Positions 46,606-57,775 of a stretch of 64,000 nt of DNA are shown in pieces. Origin of the DNA: Sporodiniella umbellata (lineage: Eukaryota; Mucoromycota; Mucoromycetes; Mucorales; Rhizopodaceae); the NCBI GenBank assembly GCA_025677835.1, contig JAIXMR010000030.1, positions 1-64,000 of the forward strand. The letters run 5' to 3'. Position 1 is the stretch's first letter; every line of letters starts with the position of its first letter. A model generated the notes under the pieces. It did not search any database, was not told where the DNA came from, and saw only the letters and a program-made list of their open reading frames with translations. Made by a program: the position numbers and the translations under genes.

Positions 46606-47112
46606 AGCCTATCCGGGCTATTTTCTGTAACATGGATTGAAAACAGAACATTTCCCTTTGTGTGTATGGATCGCCTTACAAGAGAGGCGGTGGCACTAAA
46701 AGGTTTCTCGTATAGAAAAAGGGACACTATCAAATAATGCCCAACTCCCTTACACACCGAGAAGCACTCCTCCAAGTTTTTAATGTATTTCTCAAATAGG
46801 CGAAAAAGAAAATGGGCCTTGTTTATTTCATTTACAATCAGATGGGTTTTGGGGTGCAGACCAAAAAAGGCAAGTATGGGATCCCCTGCCCTCGATACTA
46901 TTTGGTAGTGAGGCCCATTCGATCCAACAGGGATCTAAACCTTATTTACTCTCGGCTAAAAGATACTTTGTAGGACAAGAAAATGAGAGGCGTTTTTATA
47001 AAGACAGAATCGATATGTGTTGCCTCTGTTCAGGTTAACTGTTGTGTAAGTATGGGTTCAACGTTCTTTGAATAAGCCTATTTCAAGAAACACTCCAAAT
47101 AGATTGAAAAAA

Positions 47113-47144
<32 letters not shown>

Positions 47145-47786
47145 CTATCAGAGCAGAAAAAGTCCTATAATAAGAGCAAATAAATCTTTTCAATGTTACA
47201 TTCAATCGTATAGACACGTACAACCTACGCCTACTAAAGAGAAGGGCAACGCGTATAGCACGTGACCGATCTTCTGCAGAGCCTTGTTTGTAGTGCTTAT
47301 AGGAAAAAGCGAAATTATAAAAAAAAAAAAAAAAAAAAGAGATATCGGATCATCGCTTAGCTCTGGCAGTGAAAAGTCATTTTTTTCATCTAAATAAACA
47401 CAAGGTTTAGTAAGGACGTGTTGCGCTTAAGCCTGAGTAGGGTCTATTGTTTCTAGACAGTAAAGTATCTTGGTTACGTCTTAGTACTTTTAGTCTCCCT
47501 CGGGTCTCATTTTGCCCAAAAATAGTAATATAGCACTTGGTTTAAGCAATAAAGAGTTAACGCGTTTTTTATTATGATTATTATTATTTTTCTTATCCAG
47601 CAGTTTCTAAAGAAAGCTGAATGATTCAAAAGAGTCTCTAAACAGCCAATCGTCATCGAGGGTAGCTTGCTCCTTATCTTGATCTCCGACACCTTTTTTT
47701 TTTTTAAAATTTTCTTTACTTGATTTTTATTTTTTTCCTGCAAAAAAAAAAAAAAAAAAGGAAGTGTGTGTTTGATTATCAAGAAA

Positions 47787-49180
47787 ATGTCTCGTAACGC
47801 AGAAGATAGACCTTCAGTTAGAAAAATGAGTAACCGAGCGTCCTCTGTCATAGCCAATGAGATTATACCACCACCTGTTCATTTTGAATCGTTTCGAACG
47901 AATGAGGAGCATTTGAAGTCTATTCGAAATAAGAAGATTCGAAGTTTTTACGAGGTAAATAAACAAACAAAAAACGCAAAGGGTGGGGGGTTCTTGGATA
48001 ACATCTGCCTGTGGATAGCATCAAAACTCAATGATAGCAAGATTTGTTCATGTTGATAAAGTGATCAATTCCCTCGAGAAAGGTGAAACGTTACTACAGC
48101 ATAATTACGGTACGATCTTGGCAGATGAAGAACGCGGCTTAGATTGTACGACCCCGGCAGAATCCCAGCCGCTCCTCTTGCACCGTCGATCGTCTACACC
48201 GGAGAGCAGCGAGGGCCGGTCGCCTATGTGGATCATTCATTTGGCGATCAATCTGTCGTTCTTTGCCAACGTGGCTCTTTTCTTGACCAAGATCATCCTT
48301 GCCTGGTTTTCGGGTTCGATGGCTCTCTTGGCCTCTGCCTTTGAGAGTTTCTTAGATATTGTCAGTAATGCCATCATCTTTTTCACCGTGCGTATCATTC
48401 GTCAAAAGGACTATTACTCTTATCCGGTGGGGAAATCCAGAATGGAACCTTTGGGTATCGTTGTCTTTGCAGTCATCATCACCACCTCCTTTTCCCAAGT
48501 CTTGCTTACTTCTATCCAGAAACTCACCAACGGCACCGTGCCTGAGGAAATCGATCTCAGCACAAAGGCCGTCGTCATCTTGGCCATCAACGTGGTCATC
48601 AAGGGTATCCTCTGGATCTGGTGTAAATCGATCAAGGGTAGTTCTAGTGTTGAAGCGCTGGCTTACGATCATGAAAATGACGTTGTCTTTACCATCGCGA
48701 GTACCTTGTTTCCCCTGGTTGGCAACTACTTTGGTTGGAACTGGCTTGATCCTGTAGGTGCCATCCTGCTGTCCGTCTATATCATTCATGAATGGATGGG
48801 GGTTCTTTTGGGTAGGTAGCTACATACAGATATCTGCTTTTCTGACCCAAACGATAGAAAACGTCAGGCGATTGACAGGTCAGGCAGCAAGTGCAGACGA
48901 TATCAAACAATTGACTTACATGGCCTATCGATTCTCAAAAAAAATCACTGCTGTGGATACAGTGAGAGCCTACTATATCGGTGACCGACTTTTGGTCGAA
49001 ATAGACATCATTCTGCCTCCGGATTGCCCATTAAGAGAGGCACACGATATTGGAGAAGCACTACAGGATGCACTCGAGCTTATGGAGAATGTCGAAAGAG
49101 CGTTTGTTCATTTGGACTATAGTGCAGAGCATGAAATCGAACACAGACGTGTGGTGGATGGTGTTGGTTTCAACGTATAA
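47787..49180 (+). CDS. CDF-family metal transporter (Mn/Fe-type group)
   Basis: Three exons, 47787..47954, 48019..48811, 48858..49180, give 427 aa. It has a cytosolic N-terminus of about 125 residues, six predicted membrane segments and a cytosolic ferredoxin-like CTD (VDTVRAYYIGDRLLVEIDIILP, HLDYSAEHEIEHR). YPVGKSRMEPLGI is the hallmark of the Mn-CDF/fungal group. The metal sites read ESFLD (Glu165-Asp169) in TM2 and DHEND in TM5, so the first DxxxD motif has Glu for Asp. The N-terminal ESQPLL is an acidic dileucine sorting signal, suggesting a vacuolar or endosomal membrane. CDF proteins export Mn2+, Zn2+ or Fe2+ from the cytosol by proton antiport. The exact metal is inference from the motif type. 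Confidence 0.9.
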
Positions 49181-49194
49181 ATACATCTGTCTAT

Positions 49195-49197
<3 letters not shown>

Positions 49198-49237
<40 letters not shown>

Positions 49238-49271
49238 CACATACACACACACACACACATATATATATATC
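49198..49271. repeat. Compound (AT)n/(AC)n microsatellite
   Basis: AT units, then AC units, then AT again fill the short space between the CDF and NOP16 gene ends. Confidence 0.95.
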
Positions 49272-49317
49272 TATATATCTATATACACTGTTCACTATAA
49301 AAGATAATCTATAACAT

Positions 49318-50086
49318 TTATTGCTTTGAGAGATGCTTTTCGCACTTCTTTTTTAACTGAGAAGCTGTCAGTTGGTTTGTGTTGAGCTCTTTATCCCAGA
49401 ACATGGCTTTATAATCGTCTCCGTGTTTGTTGATAAGCTGTTGGATCCAGCTTGTTTCGAAATCCGAGTAGTACTTTTCCTGTTGAATACCACTGGCGGC
49501 TTGTGCTTCGAGCTGTCGAACGACCTCTGTTTTTGCTTCCACAGGTTCTACTTCAGCATCCAGAATTTCGTTGTGAGTTTTGGCTTCTCCCACTATCACT
49601 CGAACTACGTTGCCTTCATCATCACGTTGAATAAGACCTTCGCCAGGTCCCAATGTCTTTTTCACCTGTTCAATTTCTTCCTCTGTCATATCTTTGAGAT
49701 CTATAGGCTCACCCGATGCTGTAGTATCCATCGGTTGATCAGGCAAGTTCTTTTCTTTTCCTCCTGTTTGGCCATTTAATTCCGTCAATAATCCCAACTT
49801 TGCATAACTATCAAAACGTATCAGTCTCTCTCTCTCTCTAAAGAACTCTCTTGCACTCACTTTTGTTTTAGTGTTAATTTTTTGTCCCAGTTTGCTTTGA
49901 TGATGGCATTTCCCTATTGAATTATAAAGATCAAAAAAAAATAGATCCAACAACACTTTTAGATCCACAAAAAATCGATAGAAAACAACTTACTGTAATC
50001 GTCACTCTCTTTCTATGTCTATCGGCAGTTCTTCTTGTGTTTTTGTTGGTATTTCTTCTTGCTCTTTTTTGACGAGGTGTGGCCAT
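49318..50086 (-). CDS. NOP16: Nop16 ribosome-biogenesis factor
   Basis: Three exons, complement(49318..49807, 49861..49913, 49994..50086), give 211 aa. The basic N-terminus (RQKRARRNTNKNTRRTADRHR) suits nucleolar import. NAIIKANWDKKLTLKQNYAKLGL is the conserved Nop16 core, assembled only after splicing. The C-terminus has YYSDFETSWIQQLINKHGDDYKAMFWDKELN and QLKKKCEKHL, both typical. Nop16 acts in pre-60S assembly. The second intron contains a CT repeat (GA in the gene direction) and starts with GTGAGT. The start codon is divergent from CDC4, 539 bp away. Confidence 0.93.
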
Positions 50087-50625
50087 CTTGATCACTTGCA
50101 AAGAAAAAAAAAAAAAAAAAAAAAAACATAAAAAATTTTATAAGCCAATCAAGGTCAATGGACATCATTCAATCTCAGACAGCGCACTGAGGTAATGTAG
50201 GCTCCATCGAAACGAGTGGTGATTGAAAATCCATAAAAGACACTTGGCACATTCTTTTGAGTAACGCAAAGGACTTTTTGGTGAGCTCAGATGTGAACAG
50301 GGGGGAAGGATTTGATGTACAGAGAATAGATTTTTTTTTTTTTCTTTTAGAGAGACAGAATGTTAATGGGTTAGCAAAGTATGGATATTTTGTTCACAGC
50401 AAAAAGTAGAGCCAACTCAGGTCATCTTGTTGGTCAACTGGATTGGGAAAAAACCATCCCTTTCAGCATCTCATTAAGGCGGAGTTTGTTTTTATGTAGG
50501 ATGTCTTTGAAAATGAACCAATCCAGTGGCTTGTTTAATGATGAATGGAGGTGATAGCCTTTTATTACCTTTTTATTAAAGACTTTTCCATTTTTGTTTA
50601 ATTTTTTTTTTTTTTTTGGTAAGCT
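50087..50625. promoter_or_regulatory. Divergent promoter region NOP16 / CDC4
   Basis: The 539-bp spacer between start codons has an A-tract next to NOP16 (50102-50126) and T-tracts at 50332-50343 and 50602-50617 just before CDC4. No coding exon is recognised. Confidence 0.5.
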
Positions 50626-51500
50626 ATGGAAAACAACAACTATTTACACGAAGATATATCCCCACCTGCTACTCCACCCAGCTTTGCCTTTGCTTCTTCT
50701 TCTGCTTCTAACCTATCGATTCCGACGGCCTACAGTCTTTACAACAATCTCCATAACCGACCAACCCGAAGATTACGAACTTCGTTTAGTGAGCTAAGTG
50801 ACTTTGCAGATATAGACGAAGAGCAGCTGAACCGGCTAAGAGAGCTAAAGCATGCATTTCAACAACTTCCGTCTCAACAGAAACAGTTTTTGTTAGCAGA
50901 GATGATCAACTGCTGTGACAATAGCCAATTGACATATCTAAACGACCTGATAGCGCCTCGACTGAAGATTGATTTCCTAAAGGAGCTGCCTATTGAAATA
51001 TCGCTTCATATTCTGACGTTTATCGACGACCCAACCACGTTAGCCCGAGCAGCGTGTGTGTCGACGTTATGGAATTCGCTATTGAAAGACGAGGCGACAT
51101 GGAAGGCACTCTGTATGAAACACCAATATCGCCGACGTAATTCGAGTATATGCGGCGGAGAGCTTTTGCAGCCACCCAGCCAGCGAAAGAATTTCTCTTA
51201 CCGCAACTACTTTCGGCAGAAATACAACGTGGCCTCTGCCTGGGCTCAGGGAGGCAGGGTCAAGACGATCGAAGAAGGCTTTGGTGAAGGCTTGGTAACC
51301 TCCTTACAGTACGATGAAAAGTTTATCGTGGTCGGCTGCGACAATCATAGGATCGAGGTATTCGATACCCATACCGCCGAAAAAGTGCGGACTTTACGGG
51401 GCCATGAAGGAGGTGTATGGGCATTGCAGTTCAAGGGTGGAGAGAAAAACGACCCGGAGCGTATCCTCGTCACGGGTGGCTGTGACAGGTAAAAGGCAGG

Positions 51501-51544
<44 letters not shown>

Positions 51545-52399
51545 CAGTGTTGACTGAACATGTTTTGTAGAGACGTCCGGGTATGGAATCTAGACTCAGG
51601 CGAGCTACTGCATATCCTTCGTGGACATAACTCGACCGTAAGATGTCTAAAGATGAAAGACAAACGAATCGCAGTCACCGGCTCAAGAGACACCACCATG
51701 AGAGTCTGGGACATTCAAAGAGGCGTATTACTGCATGTGCTACTCGGCCACCAAGCCAGTGTTCGATGCGTGGAAATCCATGGAAATACGGTCGTCTCGG
51801 GCTCTTACGATTATACAGCCAGAGTGTGGGATTTGAACACTGGGCGATGTATCCATGTATTGGCCGGCCACTATACGCAAATCTACGCCATTGCCTTTGA
51901 TGGTCATAAGGTCATCACTGGCTCACTCGATTCCAATATCCGCGTATGGTCTGCCGAAACAGGGCAGTGTCTGGCTATTCTGCATGGCCATACCTCGCTG
52001 GTAGGCCAGCTACAGCTCTCGGGCAATACCCTTGTGAGCGGAGGATCCGATGGCTGTTTACGTGTATGGGATCTTCAACACTTTGAATGCGTACAACAGA
52101 TCTCAGCACACGACAACTCTGTCACTTCCCTTCAGTTCGACGACCGACGTATGATGAGTGCAGGCAACGATGGGAGAATCAAACTATGGGATATCAAACA
52201 AGGCCGGCTCATTCGAAACTTTACCCTGCCTGCCAAAACAGTATGGAAAATACAGTTCACAGACACAAAAGCCGTCGTGTTGATGCAACGTAAACGCTCC
52301 CCCAATTCCGAGGAAGGCAAGACGGTCATGGAAGTACACGATTTTGATATTGAAGATGCAGAAGATACGTCCTCTGCCATGGTTTTAGACAACGAATAA
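50626..52399 (+). CDS. CDC4: Cdc4/FBXW7-type F-box WD-repeat SCF substrate receptor
   Basis: Two exons, 50626..51488 and 51571..52399, give 563 aa. A dimerisation-like helix region (LRELKHAFQQLPSQQKQFLLAEMIN, about 75-105) precedes the F-box (DFLKELPIEISLHILTFID, about 115-160), which would bind Skp1. A WD40 propeller of seven to eight blades follows from about 225 (RVWNLDSGELLHILRGH, then TMRVWD, ARVWD, IRVW, LRVWD, IKLWD). Repeat spacing and VTGSRDTTMRVWD-type units match Cdc4/FBXW7 better than Met30 or Pof1. It should recruit phosphorylated substrates (phosphodegrons) for ubiquitination in G1 control. The single intron, within the first WD blades, is filled by a (GA)n repeat. Confidence 0.92.
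51505..51543. repeat. CDC4: (GA)n microsatellite in CDC4 intron
   Basis: A GA run makes up half of the only intron. Confidence 0.95.
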
Positions 52400-52562
52400 C
52401 AAAATAAACCCTTTTTTTTTTTTTTTTTTTTCTTTAATAATAATCACTATGGCAACAAGAAAAAAAAAAAAAAAAACAAACAAAATAGGAGGGGGGGGGG
52501 GAGGAAACGATTAGAAAATAGAATAGTAGAGCGTAAAACAATGGCCATAAGAGTCAATCTGT

Positions 52563-54041
52563 CTATTTTTTATCCCCAACGCCCTATAAAAGATATGAGT
52601 GGATAAAGTCAACAGAATACTATCGTTTCTTACGGGATGATCAAAAGCAAACCACCAGACTAGAATAGCAATGACTACAGCAAGAATGATTGTGATGACG
52701 AAACAACACCATTTTTTCTATTGAAAAACAAGAGGATTAGACAAGGGGGGAGCGTCTTTGTTTTCACTTACAGCACGGGTAGATTTGGCCAAGATGATGG
52801 CTTTATCGATATGCTTCACACCCTGTTCGAGATCACCGCTTGTATTGACAGCATGGTCTTCCACCTGATCCAAGGTCTTTCCTTGATCTTCCACCATCAT
52901 CTGCATATCTTCAAACAGTTGGGCTAATTCCATGATGGTCTTTTGGATTCGTTTGATGTCATCGTGTCTTGTTTGTACTTCAGACAGAACCGCCTTGGCC
53001 TGACCCGAGCGACTGTTCTGCATCAACTAGGAGAAAAGAGGGATGAGGGTTTTGAAAAGATAAAGAGAGAGAGAGAGAGCTCTTACACTTTGAGCAAAGA
53101 TCTGATTCTGCTGGTCTGAATCGATGATAGCATCCAACTCTTCTTCAGTCACATCCTGTTTGACTATTCAAAAAAAAAAAAAGAGAGAGAGAGAGAGAGA
53201 GATAAGCGGCGGATTTCTTTTGAGAACCTTTACCGATCCTGATCTGTCTTTCAACCCGTTGGCGATACTTTTGATTAAAGTTGGCTTCCACATCTCGATA
53301 TCTCTGAATGCTGTTCAGAAACTCTTTCTTGACCCGAGCCACCTAGAAAACAAAGTCAGCAAAAAGAAACTGGCGTGGGGACGGTCTTTTACTTGGGCTT
53401 TTCGAATGTTGAGGTCAGAATTCTTGCGGTGGGAAGCGTTATTGGCTTCGAGCGCTTTGATTCGATTTTTAATGTGGGTGTTCATGGTTGAGGTTTCATT
53501 AACACACTGGTCGAGTTGTTTGGATGTCTGCTTCCACTGCTTTTCGTTGATGCTCACCAAGGACGAATCGTGAAGTTCGTTGATCAGATCAATGTTCTGG
53601 TTTACCGCTTTGACAGAGATCGAGATATCATCAATCTATACAAAGCACTGTCAGTATCTCCCTAGTTTACATCCTGCCAACCTCGGACAAATACCCATCC
53701 ATAGTAGAAATATCCGTATGTGCTGCAGGCGCTACCTGGTTGCTGCTTCTTGTTTCTAATTCATACGAGGAGCTCTCAACTGTCGTACTGTACGTTTGTC
53801 TCCCAGGCGTTCTTGTAGGTCCAAAGGCATCCGTGCTAAGAAAATCTTGTTAGCCACAGAAATTTTTTTGGTTTTTTTTTTTTTTTTTTTTTTTTTGGTT
53901 TTTTCGGTCCACACCTATCTGAAGCGTCCTATACATAAAACAACCGTTAGCCACACTTGTATTTTCTAGTTATTTGTATCGTACTCTGAGATCAGCCAGT
54001 CTGTCTCTGCTAATTGTATATCTGGAATTGTAGTTGCTCAT
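52563..54041 (-). CDS. SSO1: Plasma-membrane Qa-SNARE, syntaxin (Sso1-type)
   Basis: Nine exons, complement(52563..52583, 52634..52717, 52772..53026, 53087..53163, 53234..53342, 53393..53635, 53682..53835, 53915..53928, 53985..54041), give 337 aa. The N-terminus has SRDRLADLR, as in Sso proteins. The Habc bundle includes VSINEKQWKQTSKQLD and ARVKKEFLNSIQRYRDV. RQRVERQIRIVKQDVTEEELDAII then links to the SNARE helix, whose 0-layer Gln is in MMVEDQG. A single C-terminal membrane anchor (CCFVITIILAVVIAILVWWFAF) and a short tail follow. It mediates exocytic vesicle fusion at the plasma membrane. Exon 2 has only 14 nt. The final 21-nt exon is the least certain: reading through gives a longer hydrophilic tail. 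Confidence 0.9.
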
Positions 54042-54075
54042 TCAGTATAGGTTTATCTATCTATCTATATGTGTA

Positions 54076-54108
<33 letters not shown>

Positions 54109-55029
54109 GTATATATATATATATTTATTGAATAATAAAGCGCAAAGGAGAGAAGAAGAATAAAAAAAGGTTCTTTTTGGTTTTTTTTTTTTTTTTTTTT
54201 TTGGGAGGAAAAAGGAGATTACTCTCTAAAAAAGCGGAAGGGGAAGAAGGTGATAAAACAAAAAAAAAAAAAAAAAAACTGTAACTGCTCTTTGTTGGGC
54301 AAAAGAGAAATTAGTTACACTAAAATACATTGCAGTTGCGGCAATTGAATGTTCATGTGTTTGTGTGTAACACGAGGGAAAAGTCCGAAATCAGTGGTTT
54401 AGAGTGGATTGAGCCAAGCACACTTTATAACAACAAACAGCCATTTGCTTTGTCTTTACCGTGTTCAGCTTAAGGCCTTCACTTTAAACGCTGGGCTCTT
54501 TCTGTCTTTATTTGTCTTTCAAATGTAGATTGAGCGACGTAATAAAAGCTGTAAAACAGACTAATTTTAGCCATTTATGATTTTTATTTCTATTTTATAT
54601 AAACATATAGTTGGGTGTTCTTTTTTCAAGAGAGAGAGAGAGCTTGCTTACTGCCACAAACAAATCATACAAAACATTGTGTTTGAATCATAGTCTTGAG
54701 CCGTCTTGAAAAACAACGGTCGATGCTTTGGTACCACCAACATGAGGGCCTGCTTTTTTATTGGTAAATCTCATGTTTTGCTAATCGAAACTATGCGATT
54801 GCACCAATCATAAAATAAACAAACAAAAGCAGCCCTAAAGTCTTTGAGGTGTTTTGATTGACAAACTACTTTGGGGATACATTTTTAGGGCAAGAGACTC
54901 CACTGCCAGTCATATGCAAAGACTAATTCTATAAATTTATTAATTTTCTTTATTATTGCTTTAATCCAATAAAGCGTCATAGACTCTATACAAAACTCCA
55001 TTCTAAAAACAACAATAGCTCTCAGTGCT

Positions 55030-55069
<40 letters not shown>

Positions 55070-55464
55070 TTTTTTTTTGTAAAGGCTAAAATAAGAAAAG
55101 AGAAAGCAGGAGAAAAAGGGGAAAGAAGGGAGCTTTCATCAAGACTATCTGATGAGTCCCATAGCCTTCTAAGCTGCCTTGTCTAGAGAACCAAAGACAT
55201 TCCATATACGAGTGTAGGCGACATTGAACAGTCTCTTTTTTTTTTTTTCTAAATCGAGCCTGTCGTTCCCTTTGGCAAGTAGCCTCACCCCTCAAACCAA
55301 GACGTGGCCAAGTCACGGACAGCGGAGCGGAGTCTTGACCTCAGCGGTTTACTGTTCTCCAATCATTTGAACCCAAGCTACTTTGTTTTGTTTTTTTTAT
55401 TATTATTATTATTATTTTTCTTTGTTTTTCTCTTACTTTATAAACAAGAACAGATATATTAACA
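54042..55464. other. Divergent intergenic region syntaxin / 14-3-3
   Basis: A 1.4 kb spacer between divergent starts. It has GT/TA repeats (about 54064-54128), T- and A-tracts (54182-54202 and 54260-54278) and a (CT)n run at 55031-55064. A short frame at 55086-55316 (minus) lacks any signature. No gene is recognised. Confidence 0.5.
55031..55064. repeat. (CT)n microsatellite
   Basis: CT dinucleotide run about 400 bp upstream of the 14-3-3 start. Confidence 0.95.
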
Positions 55465-56588
55465 ATGGCTAACGTAAGTCAAGGATTCTGTCTATACTCT
55501 ACATACTAAACCCGCTTTTTGAAATAACAGGAACGTGCAGACAAAGTAACAATTCACAAGTAGATGAAGAAAGCTAGCAATACTAATGATTTTCTTTTTT
55601 AAAAAAAAAAAAAAAAAATATAAAAAAGGTTTACATGGCAAAGATTGCTGAACAAGCAGAACGTTATGACGGTAGGTTACAAAACACGTATTTTCGTGAC
55701 ACGAGTACTAAGTACGCCTACAGAAATGGTTTCTTTCATGAAAGACGTTGCCAAGGTAATATTGCTTAACCCTACGTTGTTTATTGATTCTGTTAAAGTT
55801 GGGTGTCGATTTGACAGTCGAAGAACGCAACTTATTGTCTGTTGCCTACAAAAATGTAATTGGCGCTCGTCGTGCCTCTTGGAGAATTGTTTCATCCATT
55901 GAACAAAAAGAAGAAAGCAAAGGCCATGAAGCCCAAGTAACTAAAATTAAAGAATACAGAAACAAAATCGAACAAGAACTTTACGAAGTATGCGAAAACA
56001 TTTTGCTTCTCTTAAGTGAGCATTTGATTCCTGCCGCTAACGATGGCGAAGCCAAGGTCTTTTACTACAAGATGTAGGTCCAAAAAAAAAAAAAAAAGTG
56101 GTTATCAGTCTTCTCTAACACAGTGACGTCATTTTTAGGGAGGGTGACTACCACCGTTATGTTGCTGAATACGCTACAGGCGACAATCGCGAGAAAGCTG
56201 CCGCCAAGGCCCATCAGTCGTATAAATCAGCCACTGATGTAGCCCAAGTCGAATTAGCTACGACGCATCCTATTCGTCTTGGACTTGCCTTGAACTTTTC
56301 AGTATTTTATTACGAAATCTGGAACTCCCCTGACCGTGCTTGTCACTTGGCCAAGCAAGCTTTCGACGACGCGATTGCTGAACTTGACACTTTGAGTGAA
56401 GAATCCTATAAAGACTCAACCTTGATCATGCAATTATTAAGAGATAACTTGACTCTGTGGACATCGGATCTTCAAGATGGTAAACCAACCAACCAAAAAA
56501 AACTAAATTTACCGCAACTCTGACCGCTTTTTATTTTCTAGAAACAGACAACAAAGGACAAGAGACTGAAGAGCCCGCTGATGCTTAA
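55465..56588 (+). CDS. BMH1: 14-3-3 protein
   Basis: Seven exons, 55465..55473, 55531..55545, 55629..55671, 55724..55755, 55799..56073, 56139..56479, 56542..56588, give 253 aa. The sequence is canonical 14-3-3 throughout: [64 protein letters not shown] and NLTLWTSD, with a short acidic tail. It forms the dimeric phosphoserine-binding adaptor acting in Ras, TOR and cell-cycle signalling. The first exons are tiny (9, 15, 43 and 32 nt). The first exon encodes only Met-Ala-Asn, and the coding sequence is split every few codons. A perfect CRE palindrome (TGACGTCA, 56124-56131) lies in an intron. The gene end is 50 nt from the convergent neighbour's stop. Confidence 0.97.
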
Positions 56589-56638
56589 TATCTATTCTCC
56601 ACATAATAATAATAAATACATATATAAAAAAAAAAAAT

Positions 56639-57615
56639 CTAAAGGTCTTTTGCTGCCTTGATGGCATTTTCATCTTCTGTTTCAATATCCTGTCGAAGGG
56701 TCCAATCCTTGTAAATCCAAACTATGTCTTCCCATTCAAATTCGCTCAGTCCTGCTGTTGTAACGCTCTTATGCTCGTCTGTCATCCACTCTACAAATCT
56801 ATCGGCATTTCCTTGGGTGGATGCCAATTTGTCTTGTAGTAACTTTAATTCTTTTTCAAATCGGGTGTTCACAAACTCTATCTTGTTTCTCCATCGGGTG
56901 TTTGTAAAGATATGTAGAGCACGAACGAGGGAAAGGTTCGCTAGATGATATCTCATCTCATCATCCCCTCTGCTGTCTTGATCGGCAGATGCCAAAAACA
57001 CGTTGGCCATCTGCGCCCATACTTTGTAGTCTAGCTTTCTTTCTTTGTGATACCCTACAAAGGTATGCATCGCCTCTTTGTATTCGCCCACTAAAGCCAG
57101 AAACTTTCCCCGAACCAACATCAAGCCGGTGTCCACTGTAAACTAACCAAAATAAGAACATGTTTTATCTCCACAGAAATCATTACTTGTTTTTCGCTCA
57201 ATAGCTTCTTTAACACATCTATTTTTTCAACTTTGGCTGCACAGTACATGGCTATTTCCGTTATTTCCTTGGTCCCACTGACTTTACATTCATCGTTGGT
57301 GTTTGCTACTCTGATAAACCCCAGACATTGCTCCAAAGCAAGCTCGTATTTTTTAAACAGGTAGTTGTGTTCTATTGAGCTCTTGAGCTGGTTAGGCCCA
57401 TGCGTTTCTAGCATCAGCTCATCGATCGATCTATCGGTATGGAACCACTACTCAAAAAAAAAAAAAGTTTAAAAGACTTTTACAGCCAAAGTCTTTACCC
57501 CATCACTCTCGATCTTTGCTTGATAGTCAACATCGGCTATACTGACTATCTGCTTTTCTTTAGTGGCTGTAAAAAGATCATCATCAAAATCAAAGTTAAA
57601 GACGTTTTCAGTCAT
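56639..57615 (-). CDS. Unrecognised TPR/helical-repeat-like protein
   Basis: Three exons, complement(56639..57142, 57187..57447, 57499..57615), give 293 aa. I do not recognise the family. The N-terminus is acidic (FNFDFDDDLF). The body is rich in paired amphipathic helices that look like tetratricopeptide repeats, for example YLFKKYELALEQCLGFIRVA, GKFLALVGEYKEAMHTFVGYH and KVWAQMANVFLAS. No membrane segment or catalytic motif is seen. TPR-like folds usually bind partner proteins. The E2 acceptor is GAGTAG at 57448, chosen because the earlier AG would read a stop. It may be a conserved but unnamed eukaryotic protein. No function is proposed. Confidence 0.7.
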
Positions 57616-57775
57616 TTGCGTATTTGAAAGAAAAAAGAAAAAAAAAAAAAAAAAAAATTTCCAGTTCAGCTTCAACCATTAAAACAAAGTCTTTTTTTTT
57701 CTTTTTAAAATCTTTAGCTATACCAAAGAAAAAGAGAAAAATCAAGGCAGTTAAATAAACCCATAGGGATGTATG

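Larger units (their letters stand above)
45130..47786. other. Gene-poor intergenic region
   Basis: A 2.7 kb region lies between the Zn2Cys6 gene and the CDF transporter, both on the plus strand. It has CA/TA runs near 45145-45190, an A-rich tandem array (45313-45372) and T- or A-homopolymers at about 45990-46027, 46319-46339, 46571-46604 and 47119-47144. No gene, tRNA or rRNA is recognised. Confidence 0.5.

Noticed and set aside
46905..46940. CATTCGATCC resembling a tRNA B-box
   Set aside because: Flanks do not pair into a T-stem and no upstream A-box is present.
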